Source: Rhodocyclales bacterium (lineage in GTDB: Bacteria; Pseudomonadota; Gammaproteobacteria; Burkholderiales; Rhodocyclaceae). Taken from it: a stretch of DNA of 36,997 bases. This document shows, piece by piece, positions 1 to 7,759 of this stretch; position 1 is the first letter of the stretch, and every line of letters starts with the position of its first letter. The DNA is taken from NCBI GenBank assembly GCA_021413665.1, contig JAIOPW010000032.1, positions 1 through 36,997 of the forward strand, read 5' to 3'. Below the pieces are notes generated by a model. It was not told the origin of the DNA and did no database searches. It worked only from the letters and a program-made list of their open reading frames with translations. A program made the translations under genes and the position numbers.

Positions 1-1
1 G

Positions 2-1033
2 ACGGTGGTCGAAGCGCCCGCCGGCAGCGAGATGAATCGTCCCGGATCCCATGCCGATGCGGCACAAAAGGCGGTTCCCGCCGTCGTGCATATTTTCACC
101 AGCCAGGAGATGAAGGGCGCCAAACATCCCTTCATCAACGATCCCATCTTCCGGCATTTCTTCGGCGACCGCTTCGGCGAGCAGGCCCAGCGCCGCTCGG
201 GGCTGGGCAGCGGAGTCGTGGTTTCCCCCGAAGGCTACATCCTGACCAACTTCCACGTCATCGACGGCGCCGACGAAATCGAGGTTGCGCACAACGACGG
301 ACGCAAGTACAAGGCCAGCGTGGTGGGCTCCGACCCCGAATCCGACCTGGCGGTGCTGCGCATCCCGGCCGACCACAAACTGCCGGTGATCGCCTTCGGC
401 AGCAGCGATACCCTGCGCGTCGGCGACTCGGTGCTGGCGATCGGCAATCCCTTCGGCGTCGGCCAGACCGTCACTTCCGGCATCGTCTCGGCGCTGGGCC
501 GCTCGCATCTGGGCATCAATACTTTCGAGAACTTCATCCAGACCGACGCCGCGATCAACCCCGGCAATTCCGGCGGCGCGCTGGTCGACGCCAACGGCCA
601 CCTGGTCGGCATCAACACGGCCATCTATTCGCAAAGCGGCGGTTCGATGGGCATCGGCTTCGCCATTCCCGTCTCGCTGGCGAAAAGCGTCATGGAGCAG
701 ATCGTCAGGACCGGCGGCGTGACGCGCGGCTGGGTCGGCATCGAAGTGCAGGAGATCACTCCGGAGCTTGCCGAATCCTTCAAACTGTCGGCCACCCAGG
801 GCGCGTTGATTGCCGGCGTGATGCGTGGCAGCCCGGCGGACAAGGCCGGCATCAAGCCGGGCGACGTGCTGGCCCGGGTAACCGGGAAGCAGGTGAAGGA
901 CGCCCAGGTCATGCTGGAACTGATTGCCGCGCTGGAGCCCGGCAAGACCGCGCGTTTCGACCTCAAGCGCGAGGGCCGCGATGTCGCAATCGATGTCACC
1001 ATCGGCAAGCGGCCGAAGCCGCCGAAGGAATAG
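2..1033 (+). CDS. HtrA/Deg-family periplasmic serine protease, 5' truncated by window
   Basis: Trypsin-like serine protease of the DegQ/DegS/HtrA type, which degrades or senses misfolded proteins in the periplasm. In the visible 343 codons the catalytic triad is clear: His in TNFHVID (about residue 84), Asp in SDLAVLRI (114) and Ser in GNSGGALV (189). One PDZ domain follows (about 240-335, starting GWVGIEVQEI) and the protein ends after PKPPKE with TAG. A GTG occurs at position 5, but the reading frame is open to the window edge and family members carry an N-terminal membrane anchor or signal, so the true start is upstream. One PDZ only suggests a DegS/membrane-anchored type rather than two-PDZ DegP. 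It converges with korB, with 36 bases between stop codons. In related betaproteobacteria a protease like this sits beside tatC; here tatC is 16.5 kb away. Confidence 0.9.
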   Translation, partial: TVVEAPAGSEMNRPGSHADAAQKAVPAVVHIFTSQEMKGAKHPFINDPIFRHFFGDRFGEQAQRRSGLGSGVVVSPEGYILTNFHVIDGADEIEVAHNDGRKYKASVVGSDPESDLAVLRIPADHKLPVIAFGSSDTLRVGDSVLAIGNPFGVGQTVTSGIVSALGRSHLGINTFENFIQTDAAINPGNSGGALVDANGHLVGINTAIYSQSGGSMGIGFAIPVSLAKSVMEQIVRTGGVTRGWVGIEVQEITPELAESFKLSATQGALIAGVMRGSPADKAGIKPGDVLARVTGKQVKDAQVMLELIAALEPGKTARFDLKREGRDVAIDVTIGKRPKPPKE

Positions 1034-1072
1034 CCGGTCCGCCTTCGCGGTCCGGGCGCCAAACGCCGGCTA
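1031..1072. other. Inverted repeat spanning both convergent stop codons
   Basis: TAGCCGG (1031-1037) and CCGGCTA (1066-1072) are exact reverse complements. Each arm contains the stop codon of one convergent gene (protease and korB). A small hairpin CCGC-CTTC-GCGG (1039-1050) lies inside. There is no T tract, so a bidirectional terminator role is only a possibility. Confidence 0.4.
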
Positions 1073-2125
1073 CCGAAGCGAGGCGTTGAGCGCCTCCAGC
1101 GCCTTGCCGCCGGGACACAGGTAGGCATCACCAAGCTGGTTGAGCGGCTTTTCCACCGTGTTCAGGTGGCGATGCAGATCCTCGGCGCTGCTGTCGACAT
1201 ACAACAGGCCGGTAACGATCTCGCCCAGCGCATGGCGTTCCTGCAGGTGATTCATGGCGCCGACGCGATCGGAGGGATCGTAGTCATTGCCCAGTTTGCG
1301 CAGATGCAGGATGGAGCCGTCATGCTGCACCACGCGACGCAGTGAGCCCGGCTCGTATGAGGCATTGATCTGGTCGCGCGGCAGGATGAAGTCGAGGCGA
1401 TTGACCGCCTCGTTGTGCTCGCGAACGTAGTCGTAACTCTTGGTCGATCCGGCGTGGTTGTTGAACGTGACGCAGGGGCTGATGACATCGATGACCGCGG
1501 GGCCGCGGTGGCGCAACGCGCCCTTGATCAGCGGGATCAACTGTTCCTTGTCGCCGGAAAAACTCCGCGCCACGTAGCTTGCGCCGAGTTGCAGGGCGAG
1601 CGCCATCAGGTCGATCGGGGTGTCGTTGTTGACCACGCCGCGCTTGTTCTTCGACCCCTTGTCGGTGGTGGCGGAGAACTGCCCCTTGGTCAGGCCATAG
1701 ACGCCGTTGTTTTCGACGATGTAGGTCATGTTCACGCCGCGCCGCATGGCGTGGGCAAATTGGCCGATGCCGATCGAAGCCGAATCGCCGTCGCCCGAAA
1801 CGCCCAGGTAGAGCAAATCGCGGTTGGCCAGCGCGGCGCCGGTCAACACCGACGGCATCCGTCCGTGCGTGGTGTTGAAGCCGTGCGAGGCGCCGAGGAA
1901 ATAATCCGGCGTCTTCGACGAGCAGCCGATGCCCGACAGCTTGGCCACCCGGTGCGGCTCGATGTCGAGGTCGAAACAGGCCTGCACCACCGCCGCGCTG
2001 ATGGAGTCGTGCCCGCAGCCGGCGCACAGCGTCGAGATGGCGCCTTCGTAGTCGCGGCGTGTGTAGCCGAGCGCATTCTTCGGGGCGTCCGCCCGCAGCA
2101 GCTTGGGTTTGGCTAGATAGGTCAT
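1070..2125 (-). CDS. korB: 2-oxoacid:acceptor oxidoreductase beta subunit (thiamine-PP binding), KorB-like
   Basis: Beta subunit of a 2-oxoacid:ferredoxin/NAD(P) oxidoreductase. It binds thiamine diphosphate and a 4Fe-4S cluster and, with KorA, oxidatively decarboxylates a 2-oxoacid (probably 2-oxoglutarate) to the acyl-CoA. The 351-residue protein has the cluster cysteines in LCAGCGHDS and SGIGCSSK near residues 35-70 and the thiamine-PP motif GDGDSASIG followed by VENNGVYGLTKGQ (about 110-148). The length fits a stand-alone beta subunit. The ATG overlaps the TGA of korA (ATGA), so the two are translationally coupled. It is the last gene of the korC-korA-korB unit. The assignment to 2-oxoglutarate rests on similarity of organisation to the Azoarcus evansii enzyme; other 2-oxoacids cannot be excluded. 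Confidence 0.88.
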   Translation of the reverse strand: MTYLAKPKLLRADAPKNALGYTRRDYEGAISTLCAGCGHDSISAAVVQACFDLDIEPHRVAKLSGIGCSSKTPDYFLGASHGFNTTHGRMPSVLTGAALANRDLLYLGVSGDGDSASIGIGQFAHAMRRGVNMTYIVENNGVYGLTKGQFSATTDKGSKNKRGVVNNDTPIDLMALALQLGASYVARSFSGDKEQLIPLIKGALRHRGPAVIDVISPCVTFNNHAGSTKSYDYVREHNEAVNRLDFILPRDQINASYEPGSLRRVVQHDGSILHLRKLGNDYDPSDRVGAMNHLQERHALGEIVTGLLYVDSSAEDLHRHLNTVEKPLNQLGDAYLCPGGKALEALNASLR

Positions 2126-3972
2126 GAGGCCACCTGTTTGCGAATGGGAGTCACCTTGTGTTCCGCCAGGGCATCGGCGATCCGGCCCGAGATGAAGCGG
2201 GCGGTGATCGGCGTGCCGTCATAGTGCAGGACCCGGATCAGGCGCTTCGGATCCACTTCGCCCTCGGTCATCAGCAGCATGCGCATCTGGCCGCTTTCGT
2301 TCTGCTCGACGACGAAGACGTAGTCGTGGTCGTTGATGAAGTCGATGACCTCGTCGGCAAACGGGAAGCCGCGCACTCGCAGCGTATCGACATGGACGCC
2401 CTGCGCTTCCAGCAGCGCATAGGCCTCGGCCATGGCCGGGCTGGTCGAACCGTAGTAGATCGCGCCGAAGCGCGTCGGCTGCGAGGCCCGCTGCAACACC
2501 GGCGCCGGCACCAGCTTCTTGGCGGTCTCGAACTTGCGCCGCAGGCGCTCCATGTTGTAGACGTAGTCGGTTCCCGCTTCGCTGTATTTGGCGTAGGCGT
2601 TGCGCGTGGTGCCGCGGCTGAAGAAGGCGCCCTTGGTCGGATGCGTGCCGGGAATCGTGCGCCAGGGAATGCCGTCGCCGTCCACGTCGAGGTAGCGGCC
2701 GAAATTCTTGCCGGCTTCGAGTTCCTCGGCGCTCATGACCTTGCCTCTGTCGTAGCGACGCTGGTCATCCCAGTCGAATGGATGGCACAGCCGGTCGTTC
2801 ATGCCGATGTCAAGGTCGAGCAGGACGAAGACCGGTGTTTGCAGGCGGTCCGCGAGGTCGAAGGCCTGGGCACCGAGGGTGAAGCACTCATAGGGGTCTT
2901 CGGGAAACAGCAGCACATGCTTGGTGTCGCCGTGCGACGCGTAGGCGCAGGCGATCAGGTCGGACTGCTGGGTGCGCGTCGGCATGCCGGTGGAAGGCCC
3001 GCCGCGCTGCACGTTGAAAACCACCACCGGCACCTCGGCGAAATAGGCCAGGCCGAAAAACTCCTGCATCAGGGAAATGCCGGGGCCGGACGTGGCGGTA
3101 AAGGAACGTGCGCCGTTCCACGCCGCGCCGATCACCACGCCGATCGAGGCCAGTTCGTCCTCGGTCTGGACAATCGCGTAGCGTGCCATGCCGTTGTCGG
3201 GATCGGTGCGGTACTTGCGGCAATAGCTGCTGAAGGCCTCGATCACCGAAGTCGATGGCGTGATCGGGTACCAGCCCGCGACCGTTGCGCCGCCATAGAC
3301 GGCGCCCAAACCGCAGGCGTCGTTGCCGTTGATGAATATCTTGTCGCCCACTCCGTTGGCGCGCTCGACACGCAAACCGATCGGACAGGAGAAATTCGCC
3401 TTCGCGTAGTCGTACCCGAGCTTGAGGGCGTTGACGTTGGCGCCGATCAGCTTGTCCTTGCCGCGGTACTGGTCGGCAATCAGCTTTTCGACCACGGCGA
3501 AGTCCATGCCGAGCAGTGCCGCAAGCGCACCGACGTACATGATGTTCTTGAACAGTTGCCGCTGGCGCGGGTCGGTGTATTCGCGATTGCAGATCTCGGT
3601 GAGCGGAATGCCCAGCACCGTGATGTCGTCGCGGAATCGCGAGCGGGGCAGCGTCTTGGTCGAGTCATAAACGAGATAGCCGCCGGCTTCGATTTCCGCG
3701 ATGTCGCGGTCCCAGGTCTGCGGATTCATCGCCACCATGAGGTCGCAGCCGCCGCGACGCCCCAGCCAGCCAGCCGCCGAAACGCGCATCTCGTACCAGG
3801 TCGGCATGCCCAGGATGTAGGACGGAAAAATGTTGCGCGGCGCCACAGGCACACCCATGCGCATGATGGCGCGGGCGAACAGTTCGTTGGCCGAGGCCGA
3901 ACCGGAGCCGTTGACGTTGGCGAACTTGATGACGAAGTCGTTGCTGCTCTGGATGGGTTTCATGGCACTCAT
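2122..3972 (-). CDS. korA: 2-oxoacid:acceptor oxidoreductase, fused gamma-alpha subunit, KorA-like
   Basis: A 616-residue gamma-alpha fusion of a 2-oxoacid oxidoreductase. The N-terminal gamma domain (about 10-190) begins with KFANVNGSGSASANELFARA. The alpha domain (about 210-600) carries GNDACGLGAVYGG and the family signature YPITPSTSVIEAF, then the ATSGPGISLMQEF and NVQRGGPSTGMPTRTQQSDL segments that bind CoA and thiamine pyrimidine. Two starts compete: ATG at 3972 (overlapping the korC TGA as ATGA, but only 1 base from AAGGA) and ATG at 3963 (10 bases from AAGGA, better spaced). The 3' end overlaps korB as ATGA. Subunit sizes (about 67, 38 and 68 kDa for A, B, C) resemble those I recall for the Azoarcus evansii 2-oxoglutarate:NADP oxidoreductase, which feeds low-potential electrons to benzoyl-CoA reductase. 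Confidence 0.88.
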   Translation of the reverse strand: MSAMKPIQSSNDFVIKFANVNGSGSASANELFARAIMRMGVPVAPRNIFPSYILGMPTWYEMRVSAAGWLGRRGGCDLMVAMNPQTWDRDIAEIEAGGYLVYDSTKTLPRSRFRDDITVLGIPLTEICNREYTDPRQRQLFKNIMYVGALAALLGMDFAVVEKLIADQYRGKDKLIGANVNALKLGYDYAKANFSCPIGLRVERANGVGDKIFINGNDACGLGAVYGGATVAGWYPITPSTSVIEAFSSYCRKYRTDPDNGMARYAIVQTEDELASIGVVIGAAWNGARSFTATSGPGISLMQEFFGLAYFAEVPVVVFNVQRGGPSTGMPTRTQQSDLIACAYASHGDTKHVLLFPEDPYECFTLGAQAFDLADRLQTPVFVLLDLDIGMNDRLCHPFDWDDQRRYDRGKVMSAEELEAGKNFGRYLDVDGDGIPWRTIPGTHPTKGAFFSRGTTRNAYAKYSEAGTDYVYNMERLRRKFETAKKLVPAPVLQRASQPTRFGAIYYGSTSPAMAEAYALLEAQGVHVDTLRVRGFPFADEVIDFINDHDYVFVVEQNESGQMRMLLMTEGEVDPKRLIRVLHYDGTPITARFISGRIADALAEHKVTPIRKQVAS

Positions 3973-5837
3973 GTCCTTCTCGCTTCGGTCCCGGCTTCGG
4001 CGCATTGCAGGAAGAATTTCTGCATGTCCCAGGCGCCCGTGGGGCAACGCTCGGCGCACATGCCGCAATGCAGGCAAATGTTTTCGTCCTTGACCATGAC
4101 CCGCCCGGTCTTCAGCGTATCGGAGACATACAACGCCTGGTCGCGGATCTTCGCCGGCGCCTTGAGGCGGCCGCGCAGGTCGTCCTCCTCGCCGTTGGCG
4201 GTGAAGGTGATGCATTCCGTCGGACAGATATCGACGCAGGCGTCGCATTCGATGCAGGTCTTGACCGTGAAAACCGTTTCGATGTCGCAGTTGAGGCAGC
4301 GCTCGGCCTCGGCGCAGGCCATGAAGGGATCGAAACCGAGTTCGAGTTCCAGCTTGATGTCCTTGAGCGTCTTTTCCAGCGCCTTGACCGGAACCTTCTT
4401 GCGTTCCTCCTCGGACACCTGGTTGTCGTAGCTCCACTCGTGGATGCCCATCTTCTGGCTGACGAGGTTGACCATGGGCGGCGGGCGCTTCAACTGGTCC
4501 TTGCCGCGACAGAACAGGTCGATCGAAATTGCGGCTTCATGGCCCTGGGCCGCGGCGGTGATGATGTTCTTCGGGCCGAGCGCCGCGTCGCCGCCGAAAA
4601 AGACTTTCGGCAGCGTCGATTGCAGGGTCGCCTCGTTCAAAACCGGCATGCCCCACTTGTCGAATTCGAGGCCGATGTCCTTCTCGATCCAGGGGAAGGC
4701 ATTCTCCTGGCCGATGGCGACCAGGACTTCGTCGCAGGCATGGAACTCGTCGGGCTCCCCGGTCGGAATCAGGCTGCGCCGCCCCTTGGCGTCGTATTCG
4801 GCACGCACGATCTCGAACAGTACACCCGTCAACGTGCCATTCTCGTGGCGGAACTCCTTGGGCACACGCATGTTAAGGATGGGAATGCCTTCGTGGATGG
4901 CCTCTTCCTTCTCCCAGGGCGAGGCTTTCATTTCCTCGAAGCCGCTGCGCACGATGACCTTGACATCCTCGCCGCCCATGCGTCGCGCGGAGCGGCAGCA
5001 GTCCATCGCCGTGTTGCCGCCGCCGAGCACGATCACGCGCCTGGCGATTTTCGTCGTATGGCCGAAAGCGACGTTGGCCAGCCAGTCGATGCCGATCTGG
5101 ATATGCGCGGCGGCTTCCTGGCGCCCAGGAATCTCGGCATCGCGTCCGCGCGGTGCGCCGGTGCCGACGAACACGGCATCCCAGCCTTCGGCGAGCACAT
5201 CCTTCAGGCTCTTGACCCAGTGGTTGAAATACGCCTCGACGCCGAGGTCGAGGATGTAGCCGCACTCCTCGTCGATGACGCTGTCGGGCAGGCGAAACTT
5301 GGGAATCTGGCTGCGCACCATGCCGCCCGGCGTGGCGCCGCTGTCGAAGATGCTGACCTGATAGCCGATTACCGCCAGGTCGCGCGCCACCGTCAGTGAC
5401 GCCGGGCCACAGCCGATGCAGGCAACGCGCTTGCCGTTCTTTTTTTCCGGCGCCAGAGGAAGCCGGTCGCGGATGTCGTCCTTGAGATCGGCGGCGACAC
5501 GCTTGAGGCGGCAGATGGCCACCGGTTCCTTGTCCACACGGCCACGCCGGCAGGCGGGCTCGCAGGGACGGTCGCAGACGCGGCCGAGAATTCCCGGAAA
5601 GACATTGGATCGCCAGTTGATCATGTAGGCATCCGAGTAGCGACCCGCGGCAATCAGGCGGATGTATTCGGGAACGGGGGTGTGGGCCGGACATGCCCAC
5701 TGGCAATCCACGACTTTGTGAAAATATTCGTGGGCGCCGATGTTCGTCGGTTTCACGTGTGCTCGGTCTCCGGTCACGGGGTACTGCGGCAGGATCGGCA
5801 ACGGCTCGCCGACCGCGGGAATGGTGCACTGTAGCAC
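3969..5837 (-). CDS. korC: FAD/NAD(P)-binding, 4Fe-4S electron-transfer subunit, KorC-like (GltD family)
   Basis: Electron-transfer subunit of the glutamate-synthase small-subunit family, proposed to link KorAB to NAD(P) and ferredoxin. In order: an N-terminal Cys-rich domain (CQWACPAHTPVPEYI; CDRPCEPACRRGRVDKEP), an FAD fold (CIGCGPASLTVARDLAVIGY), an NAD(P) fold (RVIVLGGGNTAMDCC), and two C-terminal 4Fe-4S motifs (CIECDACVDICP and CLHCGMCAERCP). The start is uncertain: GTG at 5837 gives 622 residues but has no clear ribosome site. GTG at 5777 or 5756 (just before KPTNIGAHEYFHK) are alternatives; the latter has GGAG 11 bases upstream. The longer open frame overlaps the divergent HAD gene and is unlikely. 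First gene of the kor unit, coupled to korA by ATGA. An alternative identity is the FAD subunit of a phenylglyoxylate-type oxidoreductase. Confidence 0.82.
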   Translation of the reverse strand: MLQCTIPAVGEPLPILPQYPVTGDRAHVKPTNIGAHEYFHKVVDCQWACPAHTPVPEYIRLIAAGRYSDAYMINWRSNVFPGILGRVCDRPCEPACRRGRVDKEPVAICRLKRVAADLKDDIRDRLPLAPEKKNGKRVACIGCGPASLTVARDLAVIGYQVSIFDSGATPGGMVRSQIPKFRLPDSVIDEECGYILDLGVEAYFNHWVKSLKDVLAEGWDAVFVGTGAPRGRDAEIPGRQEAAAHIQIGIDWLANVAFGHTTKIARRVIVLGGGNTAMDCCRSARRMGGEDVKVIVRSGFEEMKASPWEKEEAIHEGIPILNMRVPKEFRHENGTLTGVLFEIVRAEYDAKGRRSLIPTGEPDEFHACDEVLVAIGQENAFPWIEKDIGLEFDKWGMPVLNEATLQSTLPKVFFGGDAALGPKNIITAAAQGHEAAISIDLFCRGKDQLKRPPPMVNLVSQKMGIHEWSYDNQVSEEERKKVPVKALEKTLKDIKLELELGFDPFMACAEAERCLNCDIETVFTVKTCIECDACVDICPTECITFTANGEEDDLRGRLKAPAKIRDQALYVSDTLKTGRVMVKDENICLHCGMCAERCPTGAWDMQKFFLQCAEAGTEARRT

Positions 5838-5958
5838 CGTCTGGCGCCGAGCAAAACCGGGGACGGAAGCGACTGAAAAAAACAACCCGGCGCTTTTCAC
5901 GTGCGGCCAAAAATCGGCTAGTCTTTGCACTTCCCTACCAGTCTTGTGGTGATTCATC

Positions 5959-6678
5959 ATGGCCCTGCGAGCGATCATTTTCGATGTCGACGGAACCCTT
6001 GCCAATACGGAGCGCGACGGCCATCGCCCGGCGTTCAACGCGGCCTTTGCCGAGGTGGGGCTGTCCTGGCACTGGGATGAGGCTTTCTACGGCACGCTGC
6101 TCGACGTGGCCGGCGGCCTGGAGAGGATTCGTCACTACGCCGAGCAGTTCGATCCCGCCACGCAGGCACGGCCCGACTTTGAAGACCTGCTGCGCCGCAT
6201 CCACGACATCAAGACACGAAACTACCAGCGGCTGCTCGCCGCCGGCGCGATTCCGCTGCGCGCCGACATCGGCCAGTTGATTTGCGACGCGCGCACCGAG
6301 GGCGTACGCCTTGCAATCGCATCGAGCTCGAAGCTGGAGAATGTGGTCGGCCTGTTGCGCGCCAATCTGGGCCCCAATGCCGACACCTGGTTCGACGCCA
6401 TTGCTTCGGGCAATGTCCCGGCGGCGAAGAAGCCCTCGCCGGAACTCTACCTGTGGACCCTCAAGCAACTCAACCTGCCCGCGCGCGACTGCCTGGCCGT
6501 GGAGGATTCCGCGCATGGACTGACCGCGGCATTGGCGGCCGGGATTCCGACGGTGATCACCGTCAGCGATTACACGATCAACGAGAATTTCGACGGCGCA
6601 CGCATGGTCCTGCCTGAAGCCGACCAGGTGTCACTTGACAAGCTGCGTCTGTGGCACGCCACCGCCAGCACGTCCTGA
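5959..6678 (+). CDS. HAD-superfamily hydrolase, CbbY/phosphoglycolate phosphatase-like
   Basis: A 239-residue HAD subfamily IA phosphatase. Motif I is FDVDGTLANTE (residues 8-18, nucleophile Asp and acid/base Asp), motif II is IASSSK (about 115), the motif III lysine is in AAKKPSPELY (about 155), and motif IV is AVEDSAHGLTAA (about 181). The cap domain between 18 and 80 (RDGHRPAFNAAFAEVGL) resembles CbbY, which acts on sugar phosphates such as xylulose-1,5-bisphosphate, or beta-phosphoglucomutase relatives. Substrate cannot be read from sequence. It is transcribed alone, divergent from korC and convergent with the KAS III-like gene, and ends in an intrinsic terminator. No rubisco genes are in the window, so a Calvin-cycle role is untested. 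Confidence 0.85.
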   Translation: MALRAIIFDVDGTLANTERDGHRPAFNAAFAEVGLSWHWDEAFYGTLLDVAGGLERIRHYAEQFDPATQARPDFEDLLRRIHDIKTRNYQRLLAAGAIPLRADIGQLICDARTEGVRLAIASSSKLENVVGLLRANLGPNADTWFDAIASGNVPAAKKPSPELYLWTLKQLNLPARDCLAVEDSAHGLTAALAAGIPTVITVSDYTINENFDGARMVLPEADQVSLDKLRLWHATASTS

Positions 6679-6688
6679 CACGCGCTGC

Positions 6689-6710
6689 GCGGCCGGGACA
6701 GGCCGCTTTT
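6689..6710 (+). terminator. Rho-independent terminator of the HAD gene
   Basis: Perfect 6-bp GC stem GCGGCC (6689-6694) / GGCCGC (6701-6706) with loop GGGACA, directly followed by TTTT (6707-6710), 10 bases after the HAD stop codon. Oriented for plus-strand transcription and placed between convergent genes. The T tract is short but the stem is strong. Confidence 0.65.
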
Positions 6711-6715
6711 CCGGC

Positions 6716-7759
6716 CTACTGTGCCGGTCCCCAGCGCACCACGGTGGCGCCCCACACGTAACCGATGCCGGCGGCGATGGCCACCATCAGGTCACCATCT
6801 TTCAGGCGGCCCTGCCGTAGCCCTTCGTGGATCGAAAGCATCAGGTCCACCTGGCCGAGGTGGCCGTAGTTTTCCAGATATACCGACTGCTCGATCCCGA
6901 GGTCCAGGGTCTCCAGCAGGCTGGCATGCATCGAGCGCTTGAAATGCAGCACGTTGAGGAAATCGATGTCGGCGCGCGTCGCACCGCTCTTTGCCAGCGC
7001 CTTGTCGATGCAAGCCAGCCAGTTCGGCATCGAAACTTCGTTGAGGCGAGCCTTCATGTGCTCGGGTTCGAATACACGCAGACTGAGGTTGCCGCGCGCG
7101 CGCAGCACCGCCAGTTCCGCCTCCGGCAGCGACTCGATCGGATGCTCGGTGCCGCCGAGCCAGACGCCAACGTCACGCGCCAGCGAACCGTCGGTGATGA
7201 TGTGGCTGCCAAGCACGAGATTGCGGCCCAGATTGCGGCGCAGGATCAGCGCACCGGCGCCGGCCGCCAGATCGAACATGAAGGACACGGCTGAGTCGCG
7301 GAAGTCGATCAGGTCGCCGTTGCGATAGCCGCCGACGATCATCACCGTGGCGATCTCCGGATCGGCGATCAGCATGTCCTTGGCGATCTTGATTGCGGCC
7401 ACGCTGGTATTGCAGCGCTGCTGGATGTCGATGCCCCAGGCGCGGTGGGCGCCGATGCGTTCCTGGATGTAGATGGCCGAAGTGGTCAGCGGATATTCCT
7501 TCCATTCCTCGCCCATGCACAGGATCAGGTCGATCTCCAGCGGATCGATGCCGGTGCGTGCGATGGCGTCCAGCGCGGCGCGGGCGCCCATCTCCTGGGT
7601 GCCGTCCTCGGGTCCGGGAATGCTCTTCCTGACGATGCCGAGCTTTTCGCGCACCGCTTCTTCGCTCCAGGCGCCACCGGTGGCCGCCGCGATGTCCGCC
7701 GCGCTCATGTGCCGATCCGGCAGGTAAAACCCATAGCCCAGTACTCCGACGTGATTCAT
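6716..7759 (-). CDS. 3-oxoacyl-ACP synthase III-family condensing enzyme with altered catalytic triad
   Basis: A 347-residue thiolase-fold protein of the FabH/KAS III family, which normally joins an acyl-CoA to malonyl-ACP by Claisen condensation. The nucleophile Cys116 (QQRCNTSVAA) and His272 (NVLHFKRSMH) are in place. The position of the third catalytic residue, Asn in the FabH G-N-T-S motif, aligns by eye with His300 in NYGHLGQVD. The C-terminal half (DGDLMVAIAAGIGYVWGATVVRW) is typical of the fold. A good ribosome site (GGAGAACAC) precedes the ATG, which overlaps the TGA of the hot-dog gene. It is the last gene of the liv/acyl-CoA operon. No acyl carrier protein, malonyl transferase or ketoreductase is nearby, so it probably acts on CoA thioesters, either condensing or cleaving them; PqsD-, OleA- or HMG-CoA-synthase-like roles are alternatives. 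Confidence 0.82.
   Translation of the reverse strand: MNHVGVLGYGFYLPDRHMSAADIAAATGGAWSEEAVREKLGIVRKSIPGPEDGTQEMGARAALDAIARTGIDPLEIDLILCMGEEWKEYPLTTSAIYIQERIGAHRAWGIDIQQRCNTSVAAIKIAKDMLIADPEIATVMIVGGYRNGDLIDFRDSAVSFMFDLAAGAGALILRRNLGRNLVLGSHIITDGSLARDVGVWLGGTEHPIESLPEAELAVLRARGNLSLRVFEPEHMKARLNEVSMPNWLACIDKALAKSGATRADIDFLNVLHFKRSMHASLLETLDLGIEQSVYLENYGHLGQVDLMLSIHEGLRQGRLKDGDLMVAIAAGIGYVWGATVVRWGPAQ

Noticed and set aside
2158..4431. Plus-strand open frame of 757 codons opposite korA and korC
   Set aside because: High-GC shadow of two well-supported minus-strand genes; its translation is His/Asp/Val-rich low-complexity without domains.
5838..6038. Upstream extension of korC to an ATG at 6038
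   Set aside because: Would overlap the divergent HAD gene start by about 80 bases and adds residues unlike the family.
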